Positions 17,144 to 25,956 of a stretch of 64,000 nucleotides of DNA are shown here, one piece after another (position 1 is the stretch's first letter; every line of letters starts with the position of its first letter). The stretch is from NCBI RefSeq assembly GCF_000739555.1, contig NZ_BBJN01000045.1:1-64000 (forward strand), given 5' to 3'. The notes beneath the pieces were generated by a model. The model saw only the letters and a list, made by a program, of their open reading frames with translations, was not told the origin of the DNA and did not search any database. Position numbers and translations under genes: made by a program. The stretch is from Halolamina rubra (GTDB lineage Archaea > Halobacteriota > Halobacteria > Halobacteriales > Haloferacaceae).

Positions 17144-18319
17144 ATGCGAGACGAGTTCCTACTTCTCAACCCCGGCCCGGTACCGATGAGCGAGGCGGCG
17201 CGCGAGGCGATGAGCGAACCGATGGTCTCCCACCGCTCGGCCGCGTTCGAGGCGGTGTACGAGCGCGCACAGGACGGGCTCGAGTACGTGTTCGAGCGGT
17301 CGAGCCTCGACGGCGAGCGGACCGCGCGCGGCGGCGAGGCGCTGATCCTCAACGGCACGGCGACGATGGGGATGGAGGCCGCCGTCGCGAACCTCGTCGA
17401 CGCGGACGACGAACTCGTCGCAGTCGTCAACGGGAAGTTCGGCCGGCGGTTCAAGCGCATCGCCGAGCGCCACTGCGAGGTGACGCCGGTCGAGTTCGAC
17501 TGGGGGCAACCGATCGACCTCGACACCGTCGCCGACGCCGTGAGCGACGAGACGGAAGTCGTCACCGTCGTCCACAACGAGACCAGCACTGGGCTCCTGA
17601 ACCCCGTGGAGGAGATCGGCGAGATCGCCGCCGACCACGACGCCCGCTTCGTCGTCGACGGCGTCACCTCGATCGGTGGGGACGCGTTCCGGATCGACGA
17701 CTGGGGCGTCGACGTCGCGGTCACGGACGGCCAGAAGGCGCTCGCGGCGCCGCCGGGCGTCTCCGCGCTGTACGTCGCCGACGGCGTCGATGCCCACGTC
17801 GACGGCGAGTCCGCACCGTTCTACGAGGACCTGGACTGGCACAGCCGGAAGGCGGGCCAGCACCAGACGCCCTTCACCAGCGCGGTGCCGCTGTTCCGCG
17901 GGCTCGCGGTCGCCGTCGAGGAGATCGAAGCGGAGGGGATGCCCGACCGGATCGCGCGCCACCGCCGGCAGTCGACCGCGTTCCGCGAGGCGATGTGGGC
18001 GATGGGGCTCGAGTCGTTCCCGGAGCTGAACGAAGCGACGGACTACTCGAACACGCTCACCGCGATCGAACTCCCGGCGGGCGCTCGCGGCGACGACAGC
18101 GACGCCTTCTTCGACGCCGTCGCGGACCGCGGCGTCTCGATCTCGGGCGGCCAGGCCCACCTCGGCGGCGAGATTTTCCGAGTGAGCAACATGGGGAACA
18201 TCACCGACGACCAGCTGCGCCGCGGGATCCGGACGATCGGCGAGGCGTTCGAGTCGGTCGGCGTCGACGTAGAAACCTCGGCGGCCGTCGACGCCGCGAA
18301 CGAGGAGCTCGGCCGGTAG
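17144..18319 (+). CDS. Class V PLP aminotransferase (serine/alanine-glyoxylate type)
   Basis: A 391-residue fold-type I PLP enzyme. NPGPVPMS at the start, ILNGTATMGMEAAVANL (phosphate loop), VVDGVTSIGGDAF (Asp172 to the pyridine nitrogen) and TDGQKALAAPPG (Schiff-base Lys198) mark the alanine-glyoxylate/serine-pyruvate aminotransferase family. It probably moves amino groups between alanine or serine and glyoxylate or pyruvate in the cytoplasm. The exact donor is unknown. With serA/serB about 3 kb away it could feed serine metabolism, although there is no operon link. Confidence 0.85.
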   Translation: MRDEFLLLNPGPVPMSEAAREAMSEPMVSHRSAAFEAVYERAQDGLEYVFERSSLDGERTARGGEALILNGTATMGMEAAVANLVDADDELVAVVNGKFGRRFKRIAERHCEVTPVEFDWGQPIDLDTVADAVSDETEVVTVVHNETSTGLLNPVEEIGEIAADHDARFVVDGVTSIGGDAFRIDDWGVDVAVTDGQKALAAPPGVSALYVADGVDAHVDGESAPFYEDLDWHSRKAGQHQTPFTSAVPLFRGLAVAVEEIEAEGMPDRIARHRRQSTAFREAMWAMGLESFPELNEATDYSNTLTAIELPAGARGDDSDAFFDAVADRGVSISGGQAHLGGEIFRVSNMGNITDDQLRRGIRTIGEAFESVGVDVETSAAVDAANEELGR

Positions 18320-18352
18320 CGACACGGCGACGCGGTCGCTGGGGGCGTCGAA

Positions 18353-18394
18353 CGAGTGGAGAATCCGGAGTGGAGAATCCGGAGTGGAGAACCC
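18353..18394. repeat. Three tandem copies of a 14-base unit
   Basis: Three units: cgagtggagaatcc, ggagtggagaatcc and ggagtggagaaccc. They sit end to end in the short space between two convergent genes. Mismatches are limited to the first base of copy one and one base of copy three. Probably replication slippage; a hidden function is not evident. Confidence 0.85.
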
Positions 18395-18400
18395 GACCGC

Positions 18401-18757
18401 CTAGTTCGCGTAGCTCTCGATCAGCGAGCGCAGGCGGTCCTCGCCCTGGACGCCGACGATCTCCTCGACCTGCTCGCCGTCGGCGAACAGGACGAGCGTG
18501 GGGACGCCGCGGACGCCGTAGGCGTTCGCCAGCATCTGGTTCGCGTCCACGTCGACCTTGGCGACGGCGGCCTCGGTTTCCTCGGCCAGCGTCTCGACGA
18601 CCGGTTCGAGCATCTGACACGGGCCACACCAGTCGGCGTAGAAGTCCGCCAGCACCACGTCGTTCTCGGCGACGATGCTTTCGAGCGCCTCCTCGCCGTC
18701 GACGTGGATCGGTTCCCCGGTCGCTGCGGCGTGTCCGTCCGAAGGTTCGGTTGCCAT
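18401..18757 (-). CDS. Thioredoxin
   Basis: A 118-residue disulfide reductase of the cytoplasm. The active site ADWCGPCQM (C44, C47) is canonical, and the cis-proline motif VRGVPTLVLF follows. An extra ~25 hydrophilic residues precede the fold. The ATG at 18757 was chosen because a TATA box, tctataaacg (18781-18790), is 28 bases upstream. It neighbours a DUF2892 protein and a rhodanese-metallo-hydrolase, which suggests a sulfur/persulfide redox role in addition to general reduction. Confidence 0.92.
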   Translation of the reverse strand: MATEPSDGHAAATGEPIHVDGEEALESIVAENDVVLADFYADWCGPCQMLEPVVETLAEETEAAVAKVDVDANQMLANAYGVRGVPTLVLFADGEQVEEIVGVQGEDRLRSLIESYAN

Positions 18758-18780
18758 CGACTCCGGGTAAGCAGCCCAGC

Positions 18781-18790
18781 CGTTTATAGA
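18781..18790 (-). promoter_or_regulatory. TATA box of the thioredoxin gene
   Basis: Minus-strand tctataaacg, 28 bases before the ATG at 18757; leaderless. Confidence 0.6.
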
Positions 18791-19002
18791 TTTGGACTCA
18801 TCGAGCAAGACTGTGCGTCGAGTGTCGTCGACGTGGCGAGCCGGGAAAATCGAGGAGCTCCGAGATAGCGGAAGTTTTCACAGCTATCGGCGACTCGACT
18901 GGCTTCCAACTCACCGCGGCCGCCGCCCGGCTCGGCTGGAGTTTTGAACTCACCACACAATACGGGCCGAAGGTTTATGATCGAGTGGACGAACCCTCGA
19001 GT

Positions 19003-19221
19003 ATGGAGCGAAACGTCGGCGGGTTCGACCGTACCGCACGCCTCGTCGCCGGACCGCTGCTCGCGATCCTGGGTGTCGCAGCGCTGCTCGGCACGATCCC
19101 CGGCGGAACGACCGTCGGCGCCGTGTTGCTCGTCGTCGGCGCCGTGTTACTCGGGACCGGGCTCACCCAGCGGTGTCTGATCCACCGCGTGTTCGGGTTC
19201 GACACGTTCTCGCGGCAGTAA
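19003..19221 (+). CDS. DUF2892 (YgaP-like) membrane protein (72 aa)
   Basis: Begins MERNVGGFDRTARLVAGP, the hallmark of DUF2892, and has two transmembrane hairpin helices (about 16-36 and 40-58) with a basic end. In bacterial YgaP this domain is fused to a rhodanese and takes part in sulfur trafficking; here it is a stand-alone protein. A TATA box, aggtttatga (18971-18980), is 27 bases upstream, which fixes the start at 19003. It is convergent with the rhodanese-metallo-hydrolase gene. Confidence 0.82.
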   Translation: MERNVGGFDRTARLVAGPLLAILGVAALLGTIPGGTTVGAVLLVVGAVLLGTGLTQRCLIHRVFGFDTFSRQ

Positions 19222-19277
19222 AACGGCGCGTCGCCCCGAGCGTCGGGGCTACCTGTTCTCGATAGGCGCTGTGCCGA

Positions 19278-20402
19278 TCAGTTGGCCGCGCAGTTGTTGG
19301 GGCCGAGTTCGAGCGACTCCACGTCGCCGCTCGGCTGCTCTTTCCCCCAGTTGATCTGCTTGATCTGGTTGTAGTTCGCGGGCTCGTCGGAGAGGCTCTC
19401 GACGATGGTCTCGACGAACGCCGTCTCGTCGCCGTCGGCGACGTAGCTCAGCAGCTCGTTCGTCGTCTCCGCGCGGAGATCACCGAGCTTCGTCGCGAGC
19501 GGGCGGATCGACTCGTCGCTGAAGTGGCCCGGGAGCACGACCGTCTCGTCGGGCAGTTCGGTGAGCGTCTCGAGGCTGTCGTACAGCTGGCTCGCCGCCT
19601 CGCGGACCGCGTCCTCGGAGCTGTCCTCCAGGTCGGGCCGGCCGACGCTACGGAGGAACAGCGTGTCGCCCGAGAGGAGGGCGTTCCCGAACTCGAAGGA
19701 GACGCTGCCGGGCGTGTGGCCGGGCGTGAACCGCACGTCGAGCGTCCGCTCGCCGACGGGGATCCCGTCGCCGTCCTCGATCCGGGTCACGTCGTCGAGC
19801 TCGCCGGCGTCATCGCCGTGGAGGTAGTACGGCACGTCGAGCTCGCCGGCGAGGCGCCGCGCGCCGGAGACGTGGTCGGCGTGGGCGTGCGTGTCGGCGA
19901 CGCCGACGATCTCGAGGTCGTGCTCGTCGGCCGCGTTCAGGTAACGATCGACGTACTGCGTCGGGTCGACGACGACAGCCTCGTCGCCGTCGTGGGCCAG
20001 GTAGGAGATACAGCCGGTGCCGGGGCGGACGATCTGGACGACGCCGTCGACGTCGTCGATCGCGTACTCGCGGTGGACGCGCCCCCAGGCGTTCATCCCG
20101 TTCGGGATCGACTTCGCGTCGTAGCCGTTGTCACGGAGGAACTCCGCGGCCCTGGCGGAGGTGACGCCGGCGGCGCAGACGATGGCGATCTCGGTGTCCT
20201 CGGGGAGTTCGTCGAGGCGGGATTCGAGGCCGGAGAAGTCGTGGGCCAGCAGTTCGTCGTACACCGGGAGGTTGGTGCTGCCCGGGATCTGCCACTCGTC
20301 GTGGTCCGGTTCGTTCCGCACGTCCAGCACGAACAGCTCCTCGGCGTCGTCCTCGACGATCCGACGGGCGACCTCGCCCGCGTCGATGTCGGTCTTGCTC
20401 AT
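19278..20402 (-). CDS. Rhodanese-metallo-beta-lactamase fusion (persulfide dioxygenase-like)
   Basis: A 374-residue two-domain protein. The N-terminal rhodanese (about 1-110) has an active-site loop IVCAAGVTSARAAEF, with a Cys where persulfide forms. The C-terminal MBL hydrolase of ETHE1 type has the metal motif THAHADH, TPGHTPGS, LLSGDTLFL and LPGHFSDES. ETHE1/CstB-like enzymes oxidise glutathione or low-molecular-weight persulfides to sulfite, and the rhodanese half transfers the sulfane sulfur. The domain order (rhodanese first) is reversed relative to CstB. ATG 20402 was preferred to a TTG at 20411. Neighbours suggest sulfide detoxification. Confidence 0.85.
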   Translation of the reverse strand: MSKTDIDAGEVARRIVEDDAEELFVLDVRNEPDHDEWQIPGSTNLPVYDELLAHDFSGLESRLDELPEDTEIAIVCAAGVTSARAAEFLRDNGYDAKSIPNGMNAWGRVHREYAIDDVDGVVQIVRPGTGCISYLAHDGDEAVVVDPTQYVDRYLNAADEHDLEIVGVADTHAHADHVSGARRLAGELDVPYYLHGDDAGELDDVTRIEDGDGIPVGERTLDVRFTPGHTPGSVSFEFGNALLSGDTLFLRSVGRPDLEDSSEDAVREAASQLYDSLETLTELPDETVVLPGHFSDESIRPLATKLGDLRAETTNELLSYVADGDETAFVETIVESLSDEPANYNQIKQINWGKEQPSGDVESLELGPNNCAAN

Positions 20403-20602
20403 TACGTCCAATATTACGAACGCTCTGAGCCATAAACCTGTTGGCAGGCCGGCTACTGCCCGTCGATACCGGTTTTCGCTGCCTCGACCGGCCGGTAGAA
20501 CACCGCGTCGTGGGCCGTCGCCGCCGCCGCCCGATGTGGCACCGACACAACCGACGGAGCGGACCGCCGATTTCGATCGCTCCGCGGGCCGGTCCCCCGC
20601 GC

Positions 20603-21241
20603 TCAGGCGAGCAGTCCGGTCCGCTCGAACAGCTCCCGCAGCGCGTCCATCGTCGTCACCACGTCGTCGCAGTGCGGTTCGACGGCGTCCTTCGGCTCGA
20701 ACCCGACGGCGTGGCCCGCCGCCTGCAGCATCGGCAGGTCGTTCGCGCCGTCGCCGACGGCGACGGTGTCCGCGGCGTCGACGCCGTACTCCTCGCAGAG
20801 CGCCCGCAGCGCGTCGTCCTTGGTCCCCTCGATCAGCGGCCCCTCGACCTCGCCAGTGAGCTCGCCCTCTGCCGTCGGGAGGTCGTTCGCGACGAGGCGG
20901 TCGACGCTCGCGCCGTCACGCGACAGCGCCGCCTCGACGCCGGGCGTGAACCCGCCGGTCAGGATCGCCGTCGTGTGGCCGGCGTCGTTCAAGCGCTCGA
21001 TCACGTCGGCGGCGCCCGGTCGGAGCGTGGTCTCCTCGTAGGCCGCGGCGGCCTCGTGGTCGGGCAGGCCGGCGACCATCGCTGCGCGTTCCCGCAGGCT
21101 CTCGGCGTAGGAGATCTCCCCCCGCATCGCGCGGGCGGTGATCTCGCCGATCGCGTCGGCGACGCCGTGGCGTTCGCCCAGCGCGATCAGCATCTCCGAG
21201 TCCGAGAGCGTGCCGTCGAAGTCGAAGGCGACGAGGCTCAT
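20603..21241 (-). CDS. serB: Phosphoserine phosphatase
   Basis: A 212-residue HAD phosphatase for the last step of serine synthesis. Motif I is VAFDFDGTLSDSEM, motif II is ILTGGFTPGVE, the motif III lysine is near KDDALRAL, and motif IV is VAVGDGANDLPML. The cap loop TARAMRGEISYAESLRERAAMVAGLP is typical of SerB. It is transcribed away from serA across a 164-base region, so the two serine genes share their control region. The ATG at 21241 was chosen because 15 additional upstream residues are not conserved. Confidence 0.92.
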   Translation of the reverse strand: MSLVAFDFDGTLSDSEMLIALGERHGVADAIGEITARAMRGEISYAESLRERAAMVAGLPDHEAAAAYEETTLRPGAADVIERLNDAGHTTAILTGGFTPGVEAALSRDGASVDRLVANDLPTAEGELTGEVEGPLIEGTKDDALRALCEEYGVDAADTVAVGDGANDLPMLQAAGHAVGFEPKDAVEPHCDDVVTTMDALRELFERTGLLA

Positions 21242-21258
21242 ACCCTCCCTGTGAGCGC

Positions 21259-21406
21259 CGGGGTTATTCCCCTTGTGAAAGCGCACGTAGCTGAACAGGT
21301 ATACTTTCGTGAACCGTTATAAATGCACGATCGTGGCTATTTTCGGGTGGTAACCGGCCACACGGTGGAGAAAGCGTTAACCCCGGCGGGTTGCTCACTC
21401 CGGCCG
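21259..21406. promoter_or_regulatory. Divergent serB/serA control region
   Basis: For serA, agaaagcgttaacc (21370-21383) is a BRE/TATA pair 28 bases before its GTG. For serB, minus-strand ggaataac (21262-21269) is about 25 bases before its ATG. Between them lies an extra TATA-like gttataaatg (21316-21325), immediately followed by the perfect palindrome cacgatcgtg (21326-21335). The latter could be an operator for a shared regulator; no regulator gene is adjacent. Confidence 0.5.
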
Positions 21407-22980
21407 TGCGAGTACTCGTTACGGATCCGATCGCCGACGCCGGGATCGAGCGGCTTCGAGAGGCGGGCCACGAGGTAGAGACGGCGTACGACGCCGCCGG
21501 GACGGCGTTGCTCGACGCCGTCGCCGACGCCGACGCGCTGATCGTCCGCTCCGGCACCGACGTGACCGAGGAGCTGTTCGCCGCCGCGCCGAACCTCCAG
21601 ATCGTCGGCCGCGCCGGCATCGGCGTCGACAACATCGACATCGACGCCGCCACCGACCACGGCGTGATCGTCGCGAACGCGCCGGAGGGGAACGTCCGCG
21701 CGGCCGCCGAACACACCGTCGGGATGACGTTCGCGACCGCGCGCTCGATCCCGCAGGCCCACGGGCGCATGACCGAGGGCTCGTGGGCGAAAGGTGAGTT
21801 CCTCGGCACCGAGCTCAACGGCAAGACGCTGGGGATCGTCGGCCTGGGCCGCGTCGGGCAGGAGGCCGCCAAGCGGCTGGGCTCGCTGGGGATGGAGCTG
21901 GTCGCCTACGACCCGTACATCAGCGAGGAGCGCGCCGAGCAGATCGGCGCCGAACTGGTCGAACTGGACGACTGCATCGACCGCGCCGACTTCCTCACGG
22001 TCCACGTCCCGCTGACAGACGAGACGGAGGGGCTGATCGGCGAGGCGGAACTGGCGCAGATGGAGGACGGCTACGTGATCAACGTCGCCCGCGGCGGCGT
22101 CGTCGACGAGCCCGCCCTGGCCGACGCTGTCGAGGACGGCGTCGTCGCCGGCGCGGCGCTCGACGTGTTCGCCGACGAGCCCCTACCCGAGGCGTCGCGG
22201 CTGCGCGAGGTCGAGGACATCGTCCTGACGCCCCACCTCGGCGCCTCGACCGCGGAGGCCCAGGAGCACGTCGCCGTCGCCACCGCCGAGCAGGTGCTCG
22301 CCGCCTTCGACGGCGAGCCGGTGATGAACGCGCTCAACGCGCCGTCGGTCGACGAGAGCGCGTTCCCGCGCATCGAGCCGTACATCGGGCTCGCGGAGAC
22401 CGCCGGCCGCGTCGCCGCCGGCCTGTTCGACGGTCGGGTCGAGGAGATCGAGGTGTCCTACGCCGGCGAGATCGCCGACGAGGACGTGGAACTGGTCACC
22501 GCTAGCGCGCTGCAGGGCGCCTTCGAACCGCTCGAGTGGCAGGTCAACGCCGTCAACGCCCCCCGAGTGGCCGAGGAGCGCGGCGTCGACGTGACCGAGA
22601 CCAAGACCCGGAGCTCCGAGGACTTCCGGAGCCTGCTCACCGTCACCGTCGGCGACGGCGACGACGAGCTCGCGGTGTCGGGGACGCTGTTCACGGGCGA
22701 CGAGCCCCGGCTCGTCTCGATCGACGGCTACCGCGTCGACGCGCTCCCGCACGGCCACATGCTCGTCGCGCGCAACGAGGACGCGCCGGGCGTGATCGGC
22801 CACATCGGCACCGTGCTCGGCGACCACGACGTGAACATCGCGGGGATGTACAACGCCCGCGAGACGATCGGCGGCGAGGCGCTGACGGTGTATAGCCTCG
22901 ACAACGAGGTGCCCGAGTCGGCGATGGCGGAACTGACCAGCGACGGGCGGATCATCGACGTGACGCAGCTGTCGCTCTAG
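21406..22980 (+). CDS. serA: D-3-phosphoglycerate dehydrogenase
   Basis: First enzyme of serine synthesis, 524 residues, NAD-dependent. Domains: substrate/NAD domains (1-310) with GLGRVGQEAAKRL, INVARGGVVDE and LTPHLGAST (catalytic Arg, Glu, His); an intervening ASB domain (about 315-445); and a C-terminal ACT domain (about 450-524) that commonly senses serine. The full length matches type I SerA. Start is GTG 21406 (MRVLVTDPIADAG), leaderless according to the TATA position. Confidence 0.94.
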   Translation: MRVLVTDPIADAGIERLREAGHEVETAYDAAGTALLDAVADADALIVRSGTDVTEELFAAAPNLQIVGRAGIGVDNIDIDAATDHGVIVANAPEGNVRAAAEHTVGMTFATARSIPQAHGRMTEGSWAKGEFLGTELNGKTLGIVGLGRVGQEAAKRLGSLGMELVAYDPYISEERAEQIGAELVELDDCIDRADFLTVHVPLTDETEGLIGEAELAQMEDGYVINVARGGVVDEPALADAVEDGVVAGAALDVFADEPLPEASRLREVEDIVLTPHLGASTAEAQEHVAVATAEQVLAAFDGEPVMNALNAPSVDESAFPRIEPYIGLAETAGRVAAGLFDGRVEEIEVSYAGEIADEDVELVTASALQGAFEPLEWQVNAVNAPRVAEERGVDVTETKTRSSEDFRSLLTVTVGDGDDELAVSGTLFTGDEPRLVSIDGYRVDALPHGHMLVARNEDAPGVIGHIGTVLGDHDVNIAGMYNARETIGGEALTVYSLDNEVPESAMAELTSDGRIIDVTQLSL

Positions 22981-23064
22981 GGTCGCCGGCGCTCCTGCTC
23001 GATCGACGCCCTCCCGTACTGGTTCGTGGCCGGATTCATGGGCCACGGCCCCCAGTATCGACCG

Positions 23065-23556
23065 ATGGACGACCTCCCCAGCCACGACGTTCCCGGATCG
23101 GTCACGACCGACGACTGGGCGCTGACTATCCGCGGGAGCGTCCGCCGGGAACGGACGTTCGACGCCGCCGACCTCGCGGCGCTCCCGGCGGCGGCGTTCA
23201 CCGGCGACTTCGCCTGCGAGGCGGGCTGGGTCGCCGAAGGGCTCGCCTGGCGCGGCGTCCGGGTCGGCGACCTGCTCGACCGCGTCGACCCGACGCCGCA
23301 AACGGAGTTCGCGCTCGTCCGCGCGATGGACGGCGACTACGCCTGCGCCTTCCGGCTCGACCGCCTCGAGAACGCGGTGCTGGCGCTCGAACTCGACGGC
23401 GAGCCGCTGCCGACCGAACACGGCGGCCCGGCGCGGCTCGTCCAGCCGGGCGACGCCGACTGCTGGGAGAGCGTTAAGTGGGTCGACGTGATCGAACTCA
23501 CGACCGAGCGCCCCGACGATACGGCCCGGGAGATCGCGCTCGGTCGGGTCGAGTGA
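23065..23556 (+). CDS. Molybdopterin-dependent oxidoreductase-like protein (SuoX fold)
   Basis: About 163 residues of the sulfite-oxidase-type Moco domain alone. FACEAGWVAEGLAWRGVRVGDLL carries the molybdenum-ligand Cys of the fold, and the C-terminal WVDVIEL strand is typical. It lacks the haem and dimerisation domains of sulfite oxidase. Haloarchaea have several such small proteins whose substrate is unknown. There is no signal peptide, so it is probably cytoplasmic. The start could also be GTG 23026 (13 residues longer). Confidence 0.75.
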   Translation: MDDLPSHDVPGSVTTDDWALTIRGSVRRERTFDAADLAALPAAAFTGDFACEAGWVAEGLAWRGVRVGDLLDRVDPTPQTEFALVRAMDGDYACAFRLDRLENAVLALELDGEPLPTEHGGPARLVQPGDADCWESVKWVDVIELTTERPDDTAREIALGRVE

Positions 23557-23608
23557 GGCGGGGCCGAGCCGTCGCCTGCGGGGACTGCGCCGGTCGCCGG
23601 GTTCGATG

Positions 23609-23640
23609 GGGATTTACCCCGTCCCGTGTCACGAGTACAC
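23609..23640 (+). promoter_or_regulatory. Promoter in front of the M20 peptidase and its short leader ORF
   Basis: TATA-like gggatttacc (23609-23618) is centred 27 bases before an ATG at 23641. That ATG opens a nine-codon ORF rather than the peptidase gene itself. Confidence 0.5.
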
Positions 23641-23670
23641 ATGAACGAACCCACAGGTGAGCGCCGATGA
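23641..23670 (+). CDS. Nine-residue leaderless upstream ORF coupled to the M20 peptidase
   Basis: ATG AAC GAA CCC ACA GGT GAG CGC CGA TGA encodes MNEPTGERR. The start is where the TATA box predicts transcription to begin, and the stop TGA overlaps the peptidase ATG (cgATGAgc). A ggtga (23656-23660) lies 7 bases before the second ATG and could act as a ribosome-binding site. This would let ribosomes load on a leaderless mRNA and restart on the peptidase. Whether it is translated is not known. Confidence 0.4.
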   Translation: MNEPTGERR

Positions 23671-25052
23671 GCGCCGACGCGCGGCAGTTCGTCGACGACC
23701 ACGAGGACGACCAGCTCGCGGACCTGTTCGAGCTCCTCTCCCAGCCGTCGATCAGCGCGACCGGCGAGGGCGTCGCCGACTGCGTGGAGCTGGTTCAGGA
23801 GCTCTGCCTGTCGTACGGCTTCGACGACGTGGTGCGCGTCGAGACGCCGGGGCAGCCGGCGGTGATCGCCCGGGCCGAGGCGGACGCCGACGCCGTCGAC
23901 GGCGCCGACGACGCGCCGACCACGTTCGTCTACGGCCACTACGACGTGCAGCCGGCCGATCCCGACGAGTGGACCACCCCGCCGTTCGAGCCGACGATCC
24001 GCGCGGGGCCGGACGGTCGCGAGAGGATCTACGCCCGCGGCGCCGGCGACAACAAGGGCCAGTGGTTCGCCCACCTCTGTGCGGTCCGCGCGCTGCGGGA
24101 GACGACCGGGCTGCCGACCAACGTGACGCTCCTGCTCGAGGGCGAGGAGGAGAGCGGCAGCCCGAACCTCGACGGCGTGGTCCGGGAGTACGCCGACGTG
24201 CTGGGCGACGCCGACCTCGCGTACGTCGCCGACGGCCCGATCGACGAGTCCGGTCGGCCGCACGTCCTGATGGGCGCTCGCGGGATGCAGTACGTCCAGG
24301 TCGACGTGACGGGGCCCAATCGTGACCTCCACTCGGGCAACTACGGCGGCCCGGTCCCCAACCCGGCGTGGGAGCTGGTCCGCATCGTCGCCTCGCTGAA
24401 GGACGAGACCGGCCGCGTGACGATCGACGGGTTCTACGACGACGTGCGACCGATCGAGGAGCGCGACCGCGAGGCGCTGGCGGCGATGCCGTTCGACGCC
24501 GAGGCGATCAAGGCGGATCTCGACATCCCGGCGTTCGCCGAGGGGCCGGGGGAGAGCTACCTGGAGAAGCTGCTGTACTACCCGACCTGCAACATCTGCG
24601 GGTTCACCTCGGGGTACGGCGGCGAGGGGAGCAAAACCGTGCTGCCGTCGACGGCGACGCTGAAGATGGACATGCGCCTCGTCGCCGACCAGGACCCCGA
24701 GGCGATCTACGACGCCTTCGAGGCCCACGTCCACGAGCACGCCACCGGCGTCTGCGACGTGGAGGTCACCAAGATGGGGCAGATGTACCCCCAGCGGACG
24801 CCGCTGGACCACCCCATCCGGGAGCCGGTGATGGACGCCGTCACGGCCGCGTGGCCGACCGAGCCGATCCTGAAGCCGACCCTCGGCGGCTCGCTCCCCA
24901 CGGCCGTGTTCGAGCGCGAGCTGGGACTGCCGTGCGTGACGGTGCCGTACGCCAACGAGGACGAGAACAACCACTCGCCCGACGAGAACCTGGCGCTCGA
25001 CTGCTTCCGGAGCGGCGTCCTGACCAGCGTCGAACTGTTCGGCCGCGCCTAG
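23667..25052 (+). CDS. M20-family metallopeptidase (dipeptidase/deacylase)
   Basis: A 461-residue di-zinc hydrolase. Metal ligands and catalytic residues are visible: VYGHYDVQP (His, Asp), ARGAGDNKGQ (bridging Asp), LEGEEESGS (catalytic Glu and Glu ligand), and the late NEDENNHSPDE. The lid/dimerisation domain (about 200-330) begins RDLHSGNYGG. Family members cut dipeptides or remove N-acyl groups from amino acids in the cytoplasm; the substrate is open. The ATG at 23667 overlaps the stop of a nine-codon leader ORF. Confidence 0.88.
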   Translation: MSADARQFVDDHEDDQLADLFELLSQPSISATGEGVADCVELVQELCLSYGFDDVVRVETPGQPAVIARAEADADAVDGADDAPTTFVYGHYDVQPADPDEWTTPPFEPTIRAGPDGRERIYARGAGDNKGQWFAHLCAVRALRETTGLPTNVTLLLEGEEESGSPNLDGVVREYADVLGDADLAYVADGPIDESGRPHVLMGARGMQYVQVDVTGPNRDLHSGNYGGPVPNPAWELVRIVASLKDETGRVTIDGFYDDVRPIEERDREALAAMPFDAEAIKADLDIPAFAEGPGESYLEKLLYYPTCNICGFTSGYGGEGSKTVLPSTATLKMDMRLVADQDPEAIYDAFEAHVHEHATGVCDVEVTKMGQMYPQRTPLDHPIREPVMDAVTAAWPTEPILKPTLGGSLPTAVFERELGLPCVTVPYANEDENNHSPDENLALDCFRSGVLTSVELFGRA

Positions 25053-25956
25053 AGCGAGATCGCGTCGCCGATCGGGCGCTCCTCGGTCGCGACCACGACG
25101 CCGGCCTCGGTGGAGACCTCGGCGTCGCCGAAGTCGAGCACGCCGACGGAGACGTCGCCGTTCACCCGGGCCTCGACGGCGGCTTCGGGATCGGTGACTG
25201 TCTCCGGGAGCACGAACCCGGTCTTGATGCTGACCAGTTCCTCCTCGGTGTCGGTGACGTTGAACCCGGCCGCGACGGCGGTCGGCGTCGTCTCGCCGAC
25301 CTGGATCCCGACCTCGTCGCCGATCGAGATCCGGGTGTACGGCTCCTGCCCGATCGCGGACTGGATCGACGAGAGCGGCCCGTCGTTGCTCACGCGGCGG
25401 TCGCCGTCCTCGCGGGCATCGATGAGCGACTCCAGCGCCGCGCGGTCCCGGTCGCCGTTGGCCGCGATCGCGATCCGGCCCTCGGCGACGCCGACGAGGT
25501 AGGAGTGCAGCGTCGCGTCGACGCGGTAGAGCTCGTAGTCGCTGTACGTGCTGTTGACGGTCTCGGCGCCCAGCTCCTCCCGGTAGGCCGTCACCATCTC
25601 CGATCGGTCGAACTCGGCCTCGACACCGTACAGCGAAGTGGTCCAGCCGCCCGTGTAGTACACCGAGTCGAGCTCGCCGAACTCCATCGTCGGCACCGGC
25701 GGCTCGAGGAACGCGGCCATCAGGTCGTAGCGGTCGCCGAGCGCGTAGCGGGCCTCGGCCAGGTCGGCGGGCTCCATCGCCCACATCGACTCGCCGCCGG
25801 ACTCCGCGCCCGTCCCTCGCGCTCGGGGGTCCAGTCGCCGTAGACGGTCGTACTCGCGCTCGCGCTGCCGCCGATGCCGCCGGAACAGCCTGCCAGCCCC
25901 GCCAGCGCGGCGGCGGCGCCGGTTCGGAGGGCGGTCCGTCTTGTGAGGGAGACCAT
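25049..25956 (-). pseudogene. Tat lipoprotein, broken by a one-base deletion
   Basis: The first frame (ATG at 25956) encodes a Tat/lipoprotein signal, LTRRTALRTGAAAALAGLAGC, with the twin Arg and lipobox Cys24. A Gly/Ser linker and DWTPEREG follow. The rest (GTGAESGGESMWAMEPADLAEARYALG ... to the stop at 25049) is in a different frame. Adding one C to the short C-run at 25814-25816 fuses the parts into a 302-residue secreted lipoprotein. The mature part has no motif I recognise. It probably sits on the outer face of the membrane. Base-calling error is likely. Promoter: ggttttcact (25979-25988, minus strand). Confidence 0.7.
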
